The notes: generated by a model from the sequence alone, not told the origin. Counted from the first letter of the stretch, positions 42,627 to 55,332 are shown. The stretch is 64,000 nucleotides of DNA from Neisseria leonii (GCF_028776105.2 NZ_CP145606.1:434001-498000); one strand, 5' to 3'. A program made the numbers and translations.

Positions 42627-42705
42627 ATCCGGCCGGAATGTGTTGTAAAAGTAGGGGAGCGGATCGGATGTGCGGCAGAAAAAGCATTCTGCCGCCGTCT
42701 TTTGC

Positions 42706-42735
42706 TTGACACAGTGAATTTAGCCTTGCTATAAA
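42706..42735 (+). promoter_or_regulatory. Sigma70 promoter of the HU gene
   Basis: A consensus TTGACA at 42706-42711 and TATAAA at 42730-42735 with an 18-bp spacer, 82 bp before the start codon. It gives HU a strong promoter independent of lon. Confidence 0.85.
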
Positions 42736-42817
42736 GGCGGACATGGTGTTTTGATGTTTCCAGATACCCGATATTTCGGGGTTTTATCTAAACCTTTACG
42801 ATAGAAAGGGACTTATT

Positions 42818-43087
42818 GTGAACAAGTCTGAATTGATTGAAGCGATTGCTCAAGAAGCCGATATTTCCAAAGCCGCCGCAGGCAAAGCCTTGGACGGTCT
42901 GGTTAATGCCGTTACCGGCGCGCTCAAAGCGGGCGATACGGTTACTCTGGTTGGTTTTGGTACTTTCTACGTAGGCGAGCGTGCCGAGCGTCAGGGCCGT
43001 AACCCGAAAACTGGCGAACCGCTGACCATTGCCGCAGCCAAAACCCCGAAATTCCGCGCCGGCAAAGCCCTGAAAGACGCGCTGTAA
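42818..43087 (+). CDS. hupB: DNA-binding protein HU
   Basis: An abundant nucleoid-associated histone-like protein, 89 residues. It starts at GTG ([22 protein letters not shown]), with AAAGGGA upstream. The HU signature [26 protein letters not shown] forms the DNA-binding arm, and the C terminus [12 protein letters not shown] is typical. A strong promoter at 42706-42735 and a terminator after the gene suggest high, independent expression. Confidence 0.98.
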   Translation: MNKSELIEAIAQEADISKAAAGKALDGLVNAVTGALKAGDTVTLVGFGTFYVGERAERQGRNPKTGEPLTIAAAKTPKFRAGKALKDAL

Positions 43088-43108
43088 GCAAGAGACGGAA
43101 TAATATAG

Positions 43109-43146
43109 AACCGCCGCAGGCCTTTGTGTCTGGCGGCGTTTTTTTA
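43109..43146 (+). terminator. Rho-independent terminator of the HU gene
   Basis: CGCCGC and GCGGCG form a stem around a loop of about 15 nt, followed by seven T's. Confidence 0.8.
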
Positions 43147-43224
43147 TTTCTGTACGGCAGAGGATGTGTACCGGTACGGACGGTTGGCTTCGAGGCCGTC
43201 TGAAAACGGCAGCAAGGCGGTTTT

Positions 43225-44070
43225 TCAGTCGTTTCGGCTGTCCAGATGACTGCGCGCACCGCTGTCCTGAGCGAGCAGGCGGCACAGTGCGGGCAGGGTG
43301 TCTGCCAATTGCTGAGCCAGCAGATAGGGCGGATTAATGACGAACATACCGCTGCCGTGCATACCGAAACCGTCGGCGCGCGGGGTGTGGACGTGCAGTT
43401 CGGCTTGCAGATAATGATGGGGGGCGAGTTTTTTCAGCTGTTCGGGCAGTTTGCGGCTCTCTTCGCGGCTCAGGCAGGGATACCAGATCAGATAGCAGCC
43501 CGAGGCAAAGCGTTTTTGTGCCGCCTGTACGGTTTTAATCACGCGCGCGTAATCCTGTTTTTCTTCATACGGCGGATCCATCAGCACCACGGCGCGGCGG
43601 GTCGGCGGCGGCAGCAGGGCGGTCAGGCCTGCGAAGCCGTCTTCTTGGCGGACGAGGCCGCGCTTTTTCAGTCCGGCAGCCTGCATATTGTTTTGCAGGT
43701 GGGCAAAGTCGGCAGGGTGCAGCTCGAACAGGCGCAGTTTGTCGTCGGCACGGGTGTGTGCCTGTGCCAGCCAAGGCGAGCCGCAATAGCGGCTTTCCTG
43801 CGGCAGAATGGCTTTCAGACGGCCTCGGAAGGTTTCCAGCAGCGGCGGCAGCGTTTCGGCCTGCATCAGACGCTCGATGCCTTGGCGGTATTCGCCGACT
43901 TTCTGTGCTTCGCTGCCGTCCAGCCGATACAGGCCGGCACCGCTGTGGGTGTCGATATACCAATACGGTTTGTCTTTTCGGTTGAAGTAATCCAACGTCA
44001 GCCAGAGAATAAAATGTTTGAGAACATCGGCATGGTTGCCGGCATGGTAGGCGTGGCGGTAGCTGAGCAT
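43225..44070 (-). CDS. rlmJ: 23S rRNA (adenine2030-N6)-methyltransferase RlmJ
   Basis: Methylates A2030 in 23S rRNA. The protein has 281 residues. RlmJ features are the opening MLSYRHAYHAGNHADVLKH, YIDTHSGAGLY (SAM-binding region), the catalytic DPPYE in VVLMDPPYEEKQDYARV, and the WYPCLSREE and GSGMFVINPPY stretches. It is convergent with HU. The N-terminal methionine codon at 44070 gives the invariant MLSYRH start. Confidence 0.96.
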   Translation of the reverse strand: MLSYRHAYHAGNHADVLKHFILWLTLDYFNRKDKPYWYIDTHSGAGLYRLDGSEAQKVGEYRQGIERLMQAETLPPLLETFRGRLKAILPQESRYCGSPWLAQAHTRADDKLRLFELHPADFAHLQNNMQAAGLKKRGLVRQEDGFAGLTALLPPPTRRAVVLMDPPYEEKQDYARVIKTVQAAQKRFASGCYLIWYPCLSREESRKLPEQLKKLAPHHYLQAELHVHTPRADGFGMHGSGMFVINPPYLLAQQLADTLPALCRLLAQDSGARSHLDSRND

Positions 44071-44466
44071 GGTTGAAGGGGAGAGGTCAAAAGGGTTATT
44101 TTATCGGGAATACGGCCGGCCGTCTGCCGGTGGGCAGGCATGTTTTGGCAGGATTTCGATGCATTCTACGTAATGGAAATTCGGTTGATGCCCGTAAAAC
44201 ACAAATAACCCTGCATACTGACAAACAGCAGGATCGGGTAGAGATATATTCAGTCCATTCAGGCGGCAGGCACCAGTCTGCCGCCTGCTGTGTTTGATGC
44301 TGGTTCTGCCGGGGGCGAACGGTGTGCCGGTTTGCATACAGATGCAGGCAGATTTAGCATCTGGCACATCATCAGGCCGTTTGAAAGCCTGCCGTTCCTT
44401 ATCCGGCGCTGCGGTGTAGGTGGCAGGCTGTTTGAAGGAATGTATGCGGAGAAGGACGGCTGCCGT
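44071..44466. other. Gene-free region with a hairpin, between rlmJ and amtB
   Basis: 396 bp with no supportable gene. It includes a perfect 9-bp GC-rich stem AGGCGGCAG / CTGCCGCCT with an 8-nt loop (44261-44286), which could end amtB transcription although no clear T-run follows, and two degenerate DUS (AGGCCGTTTGAA near 44375 and a GGCTGTTTGAA near 44426). The sequence resembles eroded coding or DUS-derived DNA. Confidence 0.4.
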
Positions 44467-45777
44467 CTATTCGACGCGTTCGCCGTGGATATTCACATCC
44501 AAGCCTTCCCGTTCGACATCGTGTCCGACACGCAGGCCGCCGCATACGAGGCCAGTGGCTTTCAAAATCACAAAGCTCATGATGCCGCTGTATAGGACGG
44601 TAATCAAAGCGTCTTTGGTCTGGATCCATACCTGGCTGCCGATGGCGGCTTCGCCGCCGAAGATGCGGTTGTCGAACAGCAGGCCGGTAAGTATGGCGCC
44701 GATCAGGCCGCCGAAGCCGTGAATACCGAAAGCGTCCAGTGAGTCGTCATAGCCCAGTTTGCGTTTTACGGTAACTGCCGCCCAGTAGCAGCCGAGCGCG
44801 GTCAGGCCGCCGATCATCAGTGCGCCTTTGGGGCCGACAAAGCCTGCCGCAGGCGTAATGCCGACCAAACCGGCCACCGCACCGGAAGCCAGCCCCAGAG
44901 CAGAGGGTTTGTGGCCGACGGATTTCTCGCACAGCAGCCATGCCAGTGCGCCGGCAGCCGCAGCCAGTTGGGTAACGGCCATTGCCATACCGGCAGAAGC
45001 GTCCGCAGCTACGGCCGAACCCGCATTAAAGCCGAACCAGCCCACCCACAGCATGGCCGCGCCGATCAGTGTCAGTGCCAGATTGTGCGGCGGCATGGCT
45101 TCTCTGCCGTAACCTGTCCGTCTGCCCAGTACCAGTGCAGCCACCAGACCGGCGATGCCCGCATTGATGTGCACGACGGTGCCGCCGGCATAATCCAGCA
45201 CGCCGCCTTCACTCATAAAACCGCCGCCCCACACCCAATGTGCGGTCGGTACGTAGACCAGCAGTATCCACAGGCCGGAAAACAGCATCATGGCAGAATA
45301 CTTCATCCGTTCGGCAAATGCACCGGCAATAATGGCGGTTGAAATAACGGCAAACGTCATTTGGAAAAACATAAATACCGTTTCGGGTATGCTGTCCGCA
45401 TTGGGGGAGACGCTGACCGAATTTTGAGTCAGATCCAGTCCCATTCCGTTCAGGAAAATGCGGTCCAAACCGCCGATAAAGGCATTTCCGGGCGTAAAAG
45501 CCAGCGAATAGCCTACCGCAGCCCATAAGATACTGACCAGAGCGGCTGCCGAGAAGCTGTGCATCATGGTTGAGAGAAGGTTTTTCTTGCGGACCATGCC
45601 GCCGTAAAAAAGCGCCAATCCGGGAACCGTCATAAACAATACCAGTATGGCCGAAATCATGACCCAAGCAGTATTGCCGGAGTCAATGGCCGACAAGGGC
45701 TGCTGCCAGCTGACTGTTGTGTCGGCCGAAGCGGAGGCGGACAGCAGAAAAAACGGGAGTAGGGAAGCGTATCTCAT
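44467..45777 (-). CDS. amtB: Ammonium transporter AmtB
   Basis: An inner-membrane ammonium channel of 436 residues with a cleavable signal peptide (FFLLSASASA-DTT) and about eleven membrane helices. Amt signatures: PGLALFYGGMVRKKNLLSTMMHSF, the pore-lining His in AGGTVVHINAGIAGL and IHGFGGLIGAILTG, and GWFGFNAGSA. The adjacent glnB product is expected to gate the channel when nitrogen is replete. It lies 37 bp downstream of glnB on the same strand. Confidence 0.96.
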   Translation of the reverse strand: MRYASLLPFFLLSASASADTTVSWQQPLSAIDSGNTAWVMISAILVLFMTVPGLALFYGGMVRKKNLLSTMMHSFSAAALVSILWAAVGYSLAFTPGNAFIGGLDRIFLNGMGLDLTQNSVSVSPNADSIPETVFMFFQMTFAVISTAIIAGAFAERMKYSAMMLFSGLWILLVYVPTAHWVWGGGFMSEGGVLDYAGGTVVHINAGIAGLVAALVLGRRTGYGREAMPPHNLALTLIGAAMLWVGWFGFNAGSAVAADASAGMAMAVTQLAAAAGALAWLLCEKSVGHKPSALGLASGAVAGLVGITPAAGFVGPKGALMIGGLTALGCYWAAVTVKRKLGYDDSLDAFGIHGFGGLIGAILTGLLFDNRIFGGEAAIGSQVWIQTKDALITVLYSGIMSFVILKATGLVCGGLRVGHDVEREGLDVNIHGERVE

Positions 45778-45814
45778 GTTTCAAACCTTTCATTGTGTTC
45801 ACTATCGGGTCGTT

Positions 45815-46243
<429 letters not shown>

Positions 46244-46385
46244 TTATATATTAGTTTGGGGCGGTAAAAACGGTTTGGTTCGGAAACAGGTAACGGGGAG
46301 CCGTGTACCCGGCGGCAGCCATGGGCAGTCGCAGGACATGGCTTGAGAAGGGCAGGTGGGATATGTTGGAAATGTGCAGGCAGGA

Positions 46386-46433
46386 AAAAGGCCGTCTGAA
46401 ACGGCACCGGTGCGGTGTTTTCAGACGGCCTTG
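46386..46433. terminator. Inverted DUS pair terminator after the polyamine-binding protein gene
   Basis: AAAAGGCCGTCTGAAACGG and GTGTTTTCAGACGGCCTT are opposed around CACCGGTGC. It ends the minus-strand gene that stops at 46448. Confidence 0.8.
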
Positions 46434-46447
46434 ATGAGGGCGGAGAA

Positions 46448-47608
46448 TCAGCTGCCGGCTTTAATCCGCTGCCATTCGCGTACCATGTCGCGCAGGCGTG
46501 CAGGATCCAGCGGCACCATAATGAAGCTGTTGGCCAAATCCTCTTCCGATAAGAAAACCGTCGGGTCGTTGCGCAGAGACTCGTCCATCAAATCGCGCGC
46601 GGGCATGGAGGAGGGCGAGTAGGACACGTAATTGCCGTTTACGGCGGCGACTTCGGGGTCGAGAAAGTCGTTGATAAAGCGGTGGGCGTTGCGCACATTG
46701 GCCGCATCGGCCGGAATGGCGAAGGAGTCCACCCAGATGCCCACGCCTTCTTTGGGAATCAGCACTTCGATGTTTTCGCCGCGTCCGGCTTCCTGTGCGC
46801 GGCGTTTGGCGACATTGAGTTCGCCGCTGAAACCGATAGTCGCACAAGTATCGCCGCGCGCCAGATCATCGATATAGCCCGATGAGGTAAAACGTTTGAT
46901 ATTCGGGCGGTTGGCTTTGAGAAGCGCGGTGGCCGCATCGGTGTCGGCCTGATCGCTGCTGTTGGGGTTTTTGCCCAGATAATTGAGTACCAGCGGGTAA
47001 ATTTCCGCCGCGCTGTCGAGATAGGAAATGCCGCAGCTTTTGAGCTTGGCGGTGTATTGCGGGTCGAAGACCAAAGCCCACAGATTCTCGGGCATCGGCA
47101 GGCCGTTCAAGGCTTTTTCCACCCGTTCGGTATTGATAGCCAGCGTATTGCTGCCCCAGAAAAACGGTACGGCGTATTCGTTGCCCGGATCCACCTGCTG
47201 CATCAGTTGCAGCAGTTTCGGGCTGATGTGTTTCAGGTTGGGAATCAGCTCTTTATTGATTTTTTGATAAGCCCCCACCTTAATCTGGCGGCCGACAAAG
47301 GCATTGGACGGGGCGACCACATCGTAGCCCGATTTTCCTGTCAGCACTTTGGCTTCCAGCGTCTCATCGCTGTCGTAAATATCGTAAGTCAGTTTCACGC
47401 CGGTTTTCTGTTCGAACCCGCGCAGCGTCTGCGGATCGACATAGTCCGACCAATTATAGACTTTGACGGCCGCCGTTTCCGGCAGACCGGATACGGCTTC
47501 CGAAGCGGCGGAAGCAGGAGACGAAGTGTTTGGCGGCTGCTCGGATTTGCCGCCGCAGGCTGCCAGCGAAAACACGGCAGCACCGAGCAGAAACAGTTTT
47601 TTCAACAT
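46448..47608 (-). CDS. Spermidine/putrescine ABC transporter substrate-binding lipoprotein
   Basis: A periplasmic polyamine-binding protein of the PotD/PotF family, 386 residues, anchored by a lipobox (FSLAAC, Cys18). Family features: VKVYNWSDYVDPQTLRGFEQKTGVKLTYDIYDSDETLEAKVLTG at the start of the mature domain, YDVVAPSNAFVGRQI, AVPFFWGSNTLAIN, and IWVDSFAIPADAANVRNAHRFIND. ATG 47608 is chosen because AAGGA lies six to seven bases upstream; an ATG at 47614 would overlap it. No permease or ATPase gene is adjacent, so the rest of the transporter must be elsewhere. Confidence 0.92.
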   Translation of the reverse strand: MLKKLFLLGAAVFSLAACGGKSEQPPNTSSPASAASEAVSGLPETAAVKVYNWSDYVDPQTLRGFEQKTGVKLTYDIYDSDETLEAKVLTGKSGYDVVAPSNAFVGRQIKVGAYQKINKELIPNLKHISPKLLQLMQQVDPGNEYAVPFFWGSNTLAINTERVEKALNGLPMPENLWALVFDPQYTAKLKSCGISYLDSAAEIYPLVLNYLGKNPNSSDQADTDAATALLKANRPNIKRFTSSGYIDDLARGDTCATIGFSGELNVAKRRAQEAGRGENIEVLIPKEGVGIWVDSFAIPADAANVRNAHRFINDFLDPEVAAVNGNYVSYSPSSMPARDLMDESLRNDPTVFLSEEDLANSFIMVPLDPARLRDMVREWQRIKAGS

Positions 47609-47770
47609 GGACATTCCTTCATGGTAGACACAATACGGATAAGGCCTGCATGGCGGAAAATACAAAAGGCCGCGCAGGCCGGCCGCCAGTATAAAGGACT
47701 TGCCCGTTTTTGAGTAGGCGCGGCGGGAAAACTGCGGTAATATTCGGAGATTGCCGGATACGGTTTTTCC

Positions 47771-47815
47771 TGTTTTTCAGACGGCCTCCCTTCCTGTTGC
47801 AGCCGTCTGAAAAAC
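47771..47815. terminator. Inverted DUS pair upstream of alaS
   Basis: TTTTTCAGACGGCC at 47773-47786 and CAGCCGTCTGAAAAA at 47800-47814 are opposed. The stem lies just before alaS, so it would sit in its leader or promoter zone; its role here is uncertain. Confidence 0.4.
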
Positions 47816-47842
47816 GGTTTATTTTTTAAGAAAAAAGTGATG

Positions 47843-50467
<2,625 letters not shown>

Positions 50468-50490
50468 TGGGCTGATTCCCGATAACCCCG

Positions 50491-50529
50491 AGGCCGTCTG
50501 AAATCTGTTTACCGATTTCAGACGGCTTT
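50491..50529. terminator. Inverted DUS pair terminator after alaS
   Basis: AGGCCGTCTGAAATC and GATTTCAGACGGCTT form a perfect stem. Confidence 0.82.
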
Positions 50530-51337
50530 GCTGTTGCTGATTGCAGGCCGTATTGATGGTATGCCGTTTCAACATGTGTACGGCTCTTGTCGGATTCAAG
50601 AATCCGACCTACATGTGGTTTAATCCTGATACGTTGGTTATGAAACACAAATCCGACTTTGTGGGAAGAATCAAATTGTCTTCGGTATGATAAGAGACGT
50701 AGGTTGGGTTCGAGAATCCGACACATTCGGATCATGAGCAGCATTCTGATTCGGAGTTGTCCAAACGCAGAATGTGGACTGGATATTGATGTCCGGTTTC
50801 AACCTGTGCGGGTTTGTCGGATTCGGGAATCCGACCTACGGGTACTGTACAAAGGCGTGAAATAACAGACAGCTGCTGTGAAAAAGGCCGTCTGAAATCC
50901 AAACCGGTTCAGACGGCATGCTTTTTCCCGAACGGTTTGTACCGCTTTGCAGGCCGGATTAAGTCGGTAGCCGGCCTGCCCGGCTCAAATCCGATCAATT
51001 CCCTGCCGCCGCTGATGCTGATGCCGCCGCCCGGATTCGGCCTGCCGGATACAGTTGCCCGCCCTGCATTCTGCCGTCAGCCTGTTGACGGGCTGCCGAC
51101 AGCAAATGCCGTCTGAAAACACCTGAAACGGTTTTCAGACGGCATGTCTTTACCCGAATGGGCATTATGTGTAGGTAGGATTCCCGAATCCGACCAATAC
51201 GCTGGCAGATGCTTAAACCTGCCAACAAATCCCGCCGCTGTTGCCGAAACGCCGGATAGGGGCGGCCGCGATGCCGTTTCACATTCCGGCCGGCGGCCTG
51301 CTTCGTATCGGCACAGAAAACTGCGGTTGCAGACGGC
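50530..51337. other. Gene-free region rich in palindromes and DUS
   Basis: About 800 bp without a credible gene. It holds GTCGGATTC-AA-GAATCCGAC (50589-50608), a 141-bp unit from GTAGGTTGGGTTC (50699) to GAATCCGACCTAC (50839) whose right end is the palindrome GTCGGATTC-GG-GAATCCGAC (50816-50835), GGATTC-CC-GAATCC (51178-51191), an opposed DUS pair at 50884-50919, and an opposed AT-DUS pair at 51106-51145. The remainder looks like degenerate DUS-rich sequence. Confidence 0.6.
51106..51145. terminator. Inverted AT-DUS pair
   Basis: ATGCCGTCTGAAAAC and its exact reverse complement GTTTTCAGACGGCAT, separated by 10 nt. Both arms carry the AT-DUS dialect, unlike most pairs in the window. The position suits ending of minus-strand transcription from the ETF-QO gene. 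Confidence 0.7.
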
Positions 51338-52996
51338 CTACATTGCGCTGTAATTCGGCCCGCCGCCGCCTTCGGGGCAGACCCAGACAATATTCTGCGT
51401 CGGGTCTTTGATGTCGCAGGTTTTGCAGTGTACGCAGTTGGCGGCATTGATTTGCAGGCGCGGGCCGTCGGCGTTTTCAACCGTTTCGTACACGGCGGCG
51501 GGGCAGTAGCGCGTTTCCGGCGCGGCGTATTCGTGCAGATTCACATCAATCATGGTCTGCGGGTTTTTCAGCGTCAGGTGCGCGGGCTGGTTTTCCTCGT
51601 GATACACATTGGCCAGTGCCACGCTGCTCAAACGGTCGAAGGTCAGCACACCGTCGGGTTTGGGGTAGTCGATGGGGCGGCAGCGTGCCGCTTTGCGCAG
51701 GGCGTTGTGGTCGCCGCCGTTGTGGTGCCTGAGCGTCCACGGCGTGCGGCCTTTGAACAGATATTGTTCCAAACCCGTGTAGGCAAATGCGGCAAACAGC
51801 CCCCATTTGAAAGCGGGGCGGATATTGCGTGCCTGATGCAGTTCTTCATACAGCCAGCTTCGGCGGAAACGTTCCGTATAGTCTGCCGCCTCGGGCGCGC
51901 TGTCGAGTTCGGTACCGTTTTCGGCCAAACAGCCGAAAACGGCTTCGGCCGCGAGCATACCCGATTTGATGGCCGTATGAATGCCCTTGATGCGCGGCAC
52001 ATTCAGAAAACCGGCCGCATCGCCCGCCAAAACCGCGCCGGGCGCAGTCAGCTTGGGCAGGCTCTGCAAACCGCCTTCGTTGAGCGCGCGCGCGCCGTAG
52101 GCAATCCGCCGCCCGCCCGCCAGCGTTTTGCGGATTTCGGGGTGGGTTTTGAAACGCTGGAATTCTTCAAACGGCGAAAGATAGGGATTTTCGTAATCCA
52201 GACCGACCACAAAGCCGACAGCGACTTGATTGTTGTCCAAATGATAGACAAACGAACCGCCGTAAGTCTTCCGGTCCAGCGGCCAGCCCGTAGTATGCAC
52301 CGTCAGACCCGGCTGCGACTGCCCGGGCGGGATTTCCCAGATTTCCTTGATGCCCAGCCCGTAGGTTTGCGCCTGACAGTTTTCGTCCAACCTGAAACGG
52401 CGGATCAGCTGTTTGCTGAGCGAACCGCGGCAGCCCTCGGCAAATACCGTCTGTTGCCCGTACAACGCCATGCCGCGCTGAAACATATCGGTCGGCGTGC
52501 CGTCTTTGCCGATGCCCATATCGCCCGTGGCAATCCCTTTTACGCTGCCGTCTTCGTGATACAGAATCTCGGCAGCGGCAAAGCCCGGATAAATTTCTAC
52601 CCCGAGGCTTTCCGCCTGTTCCGCCAGCCAGCGCGTCAGCAGGCCGAGGCTGATAATATAATTGCCCCGGTTGTGGAAACTCGGCGGCGTGGGCAGCCTG
52701 TATGCCTTTTCTTCTGTGAGAAACAGTACGCGGTCTTCGGTAACACTGCGCGTCAGCGGCGCACCGTCCGCCTGCCAGTCGGGCAGCAGCTCGGACAATG
52801 CTTTGGGATCGATGACGGCACCGGACAAACTGTGCGCCCCCACTTCCGAGCCTTTCTCCACCACGCACACACTCACTTCGCGCCCGGCGGCGGTGGCAAG
52901 CTGCTTCAACTTGATGGCGGCGGACAAACCGGCAGGACCGGCGCCCACCACCACCACATCGTACTGCATACTGTCGCGTTCAACGGTTTCGTTCAT
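51338..52996 (-). CDS. Electron transfer flavoprotein-ubiquinone oxidoreductase
   Basis: A membrane-associated FAD and 4Fe-4S enzyme that passes electrons from ETF to ubiquinone. The protein has 552 residues. The FAD motif is VVVVGAGPAGLSAAIKLKQL near residue 14, followed by GAHSLSGAVIDPKAL. The family blocks WEIPPGQSQPGLTVHTTGWPLDRKTYGGSF and GDAAGFLNVPRIKGIHTAIKSGMLAAEA are present. The C-terminal cluster cysteines lie in CVHCKTCDIKDP and WVCPEGGGGPNY. AAGGAACC precedes the ATG. No etfAB genes are visible in the window. Confidence 0.96.
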   Translation of the reverse strand: MNETVERDSMQYDVVVVGAGPAGLSAAIKLKQLATAAGREVSVCVVEKGSEVGAHSLSGAVIDPKALSELLPDWQADGAPLTRSVTEDRVLFLTEEKAYRLPTPPSFHNRGNYIISLGLLTRWLAEQAESLGVEIYPGFAAAEILYHEDGSVKGIATGDMGIGKDGTPTDMFQRGMALYGQQTVFAEGCRGSLSKQLIRRFRLDENCQAQTYGLGIKEIWEIPPGQSQPGLTVHTTGWPLDRKTYGGSFVYHLDNNQVAVGFVVGLDYENPYLSPFEEFQRFKTHPEIRKTLAGGRRIAYGARALNEGGLQSLPKLTAPGAVLAGDAAGFLNVPRIKGIHTAIKSGMLAAEAVFGCLAENGTELDSAPEAADYTERFRRSWLYEELHQARNIRPAFKWGLFAAFAYTGLEQYLFKGRTPWTLRHHNGGDHNALRKAARCRPIDYPKPDGVLTFDRLSSVALANVYHEENQPAHLTLKNPQTMIDVNLHEYAAPETRYCPAAVYETVENADGPRLQINAANCVHCKTCDIKDPTQNIVWVCPEGGGGPNYSAM

Positions 52997-53088
52997 GGAG
53001 GTTCCTTGTCATATTATTTTCATTGATGGGCGGATTATAACCGAAGCAAACGGCCGTCTGCATTTCCCGATACGCTGTATCTGTGCAG

Positions 53089-53190
53089 GCCGGATTCTTT
53101 GAATCCGACACTGCCGGAATCCGACACACCGCTTGTCCATAGCGGTACGGGTAAGGCATTCGGCGGTTCGGATTCGAGAATCCGACCTAC
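53089..53190. repeat. Two GGATTC/GAATCC palindromes near folA
   Basis: CGGATTC-TTT-GAATCCG (53091-53107) and CGGATTC-GA-GAATCCG (53169-53184), the latter followed by ACCTAC. They belong to the intergenic palindrome family and border the duplicated block that follows. Confidence 0.65.
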
Positions 53191-53410
53191 CGTCTGCCGT
53201 TATACGGGAATGTCCGCCCGATGCCGGAAAGCGATTTTCAGACGGCCGCCCGACAGTTTGACGTTCGGCCCGCCCGGCCGTCGGCTGCGATACCGTCGGA
53301 TTCAGGCATCCGGCCTGCCACAGTAAAGCGGCCATTTCCGCCGCTGTCTGCCACACGGCTGCAATCCGCGCCGTCTGTCTGCTCTAAACGCGTACATAGC
53401 GGACAAACGC
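53170..53410. repeat. Tandem duplication, unit 1 (241 bp)
   Basis: Starts GGATTCGAGAATCCGACCTAC and ends CATAGCGGACAAACGC. It is nearly identical over its length to 53421-53661. It contains a reverse-orientation DUS and, at its right end, a copy of the last codons and stop of folA (TAAACGCGTACATAGCGG). Confidence 0.85.
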
Positions 53411-53420
53411 CATGTAGGTC

Positions 53421-53661
53421 GGATTCTTTGAATCCGGCCTACCGTCTGCCGTTATACGGAGATGTCTGCCCGATGCCGGAAAGCGGTTTTCAGACGGCCG
53501 CCCGAAGTGTGACGTTCGGCCCGTCAGGCCGTCGGCTGCGATACCGTCGGATTCAGGCATCCGGCCAGCCACAGTAAAGCGGCCATTTCCGCCGCTGTCC
53601 GCCACACGGCTGCAATCCGCGCAGTCTGTCTGCTCTAAACGCGCACATAGCGGACAAACGC
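53421..53661. repeat. Tandem duplication, unit 2 (241 bp), overlapping the folA 3' end
   Basis: Starts GGATTCTTTGAATCCGGCCTAC, with the same DUS at the equivalent place and the same right end. Its last 27 bp (53635-53661) are the functional 3' end of folA. A spacer of 10 bp containing GTAGGTC separates it from unit 1. Confidence 0.85.
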
Positions 53662-54120
53662 AAAGCGCAGCCCGTTTTGGGAAATCCCTGTCTCGCGCGA
53701 CATCTCGCGCCAGTTTTCAGACGGCCATTCGGGGAAAAACGCATCGCCCTCGACGTCGGTTTCCACTTCCGTGATACGGAGTTCGGTAGCCAGCGGCAGA
53801 GCCTGACGGTAGATTTGCGCACCGCCCATAATGACGGCTTCCTCGCTGCCCGAGCACAAAGCCAGTGCCGCTTCCAGACTGTGCACCGTTTCCGCGCCTT
53901 CCGCACGGTAGCCGGTTTGGCGGCTGATAACGATATTGCGCCGCCCCGGCAGCGGTTTTTTCGGCAGCGATTCCCACGTTTTCCGCCCCATAATCACGGG
54001 TTTGCCCAGCGTATAGGCTTTGAAGAAAGCAAAATCTTCGGGCAGATGCCAGGGCATACGGTTGTCGGTGCCGATACAGCGGTTGGCGGCGGCATAGGCG
54101 GCAATCAGGGTAATGTTCAT
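53635..54120 (-). CDS. folA: Dihydrofolate reductase
   Basis: NADPH-dependent reduction of dihydrofolate; the target of trimethoprim. The protein has 161 residues. Family features: ITLIAAYAAANRCIGTDNRMPWHLPEDFAFFK with the substrate Trp-His-Leu-Pro-Glu-Asp, GKPVIMGRKTWESLP, GRRNIVISRQ, and VIMGGAQIYRQALP. A DUS in the gene encodes the WPSENW stretch. The final residues FVRYVRV lie inside a tandemly duplicated 241-bp block, and a pseudo-copy of that tail exists at 53385-53410. Confidence 0.96.
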   Translation of the reverse strand: MNITLIAAYAAANRCIGTDNRMPWHLPEDFAFFKAYTLGKPVIMGRKTWESLPKKPLPGRRNIVISRQTGYRAEGAETVHSLEAALALCSGSEEAVIMGGAQIYRQALPLATELRITEVETDVEGDAFFPEWPSENWREMSRETGISQNGLRFAFVRYVRV

Positions 54121-54243
54121 GGGTTGAAATCGGAATAGGGAAGATGGAACGGTATGGTATTCTGAATCAGGCCGTCTGAAAAGCGGCCAGCGGTTTTGCC
54201 GGTAGAATAAACAAAAGCCGCTGAAAAATCAGCGGCCTGAAAC

Positions 54244-54333
<90 letters not shown>

Positions 54334-54352
54334 GGTTTATGCGTTTCAAGAT

Positions 54353-54442
<90 letters not shown>

Positions 54443-54523
54443 GTTTCTTGAAAGACGGAATCATAAGGGGTTTTACCGTTTTTGCCAAGCAGTTTTGTCG
54501 GCTTGCGGCCTAAAATTCTGTTT

Positions 54524-55303
54524 TTATTTTGATTGTTCCGGGCGCAGGAATACCCATTCGTTTTCGGTGGAGGCAGCCTCATGGAAGCGGTAGCCTTCGC
54601 TGTCGAAGTTTTTCAGCATTTCGGGATCGGTAATGCCGTTCTCGGCGGCATAGCGCACCATCAGGCCGCGCGCGCGTTTGGCGTAGAAGCTGATGATTTT
54701 GTGGCGGCCGTTTTTTTCGTCTTGGAAGACGGGGGTAATCAGGCGGGCATGGAGTTCTTCGGCTCGGACGGCTTTGAAATATTCCTGAGAGGCGAGGTTG
54801 ATAACGGTGCGGCCGTTTTGTGCGGACAGGGTGCGGTTGATGAGATCGGTCAGGCTGCTGCCCCAAAACTCATAGAGGTTTTTGCCGCGCGTGTTGGCAA
54901 ACGGTGTGCCCATTTCCAGACGATAGGGCTGTATCAAATCCAGCGGGCGCAGCAGGCCGTAGAGGCCGGAGAGTATGCGCAGGCGGTGTTGCAGGTAGGC
55001 GGTGGCGGTTTCGCCGAGTGCGGCGGCGTTCAGGCCGTCGTAAACATCGCCGTTGAACAGATAGACGGCGGGCTTGGCGTTTTCGGGTGTAAACGGGGTG
55101 TGCCATGCGGCGTTGCGTTCGGCGTTGAGCAGGGCGATTTTGTCGGAAATGTGCATCAGTCCGGCCAGATCTTGCGGTGCGAGCGGTTTGAGCTGCGCCA
55201 TCAGTTCGGCGGCATCGTCCAGTAAATCGGGCAGGGTGTGTGCGGCAGGCGGTGCGGGGTCTTTTTCGTTCAGGTTTTTGGCGGGGGAAAGCAGAAACAG
55301 CAT
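54524..55303 (-). CDS. yaaA: YaaA/DUF328 family protein (peroxide stress)
   Basis: A 259-residue cytoplasmic protein of the UPF0246 family. E. coli YaaA limits free iron and protects DNA during peroxide stress. Family blocks: [83 protein letters not shown] and [15 protein letters not shown]. It lies downstream of purE on the same strand, separated by a DUS terminator. Confidence 0.95.
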   Translation of the reverse strand: MLFLLSPAKNLNEKDPAPPAAHTLPDLLDDAAELMAQLKPLAPQDLAGLMHISDKIALLNAERNAAWHTPFTPENAKPAVYLFNGDVYDGLNAAALGETATAYLQHRLRILSGLYGLLRPLDLIQPYRLEMGTPFANTRGKNLYEFWGSSLTDLINRTLSAQNGRTVINLASQEYFKAVRAEELHARLITPVFQDEKNGRHKIISFYAKRARGLMVRYAAENGITDPEMLKNFDSEGYRFHEAASTENEWVFLRPEQSK

Positions 55304-55332
55304 AGCGGTGTCCTGTGGTGCGGTCGGTCGGA

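Noticed and set aside
44071-44466. Possible pseudogene or sRNA between rlmJ and amtB
   Set aside because: A hairpin and decayed DUS are visible, but no promoter, terminator run or family similarity supports a call.
51428-53026. 532-codon plus-strand ORF opposite ETF-QO
   Set aside because: Antisense shadow of a conserved flavoprotein.
50530-53634. CRISPR-like repetition
   Set aside because: Repeats are palindromes and DUS at irregular distances, without uniform spacers, and no cas gene is present.
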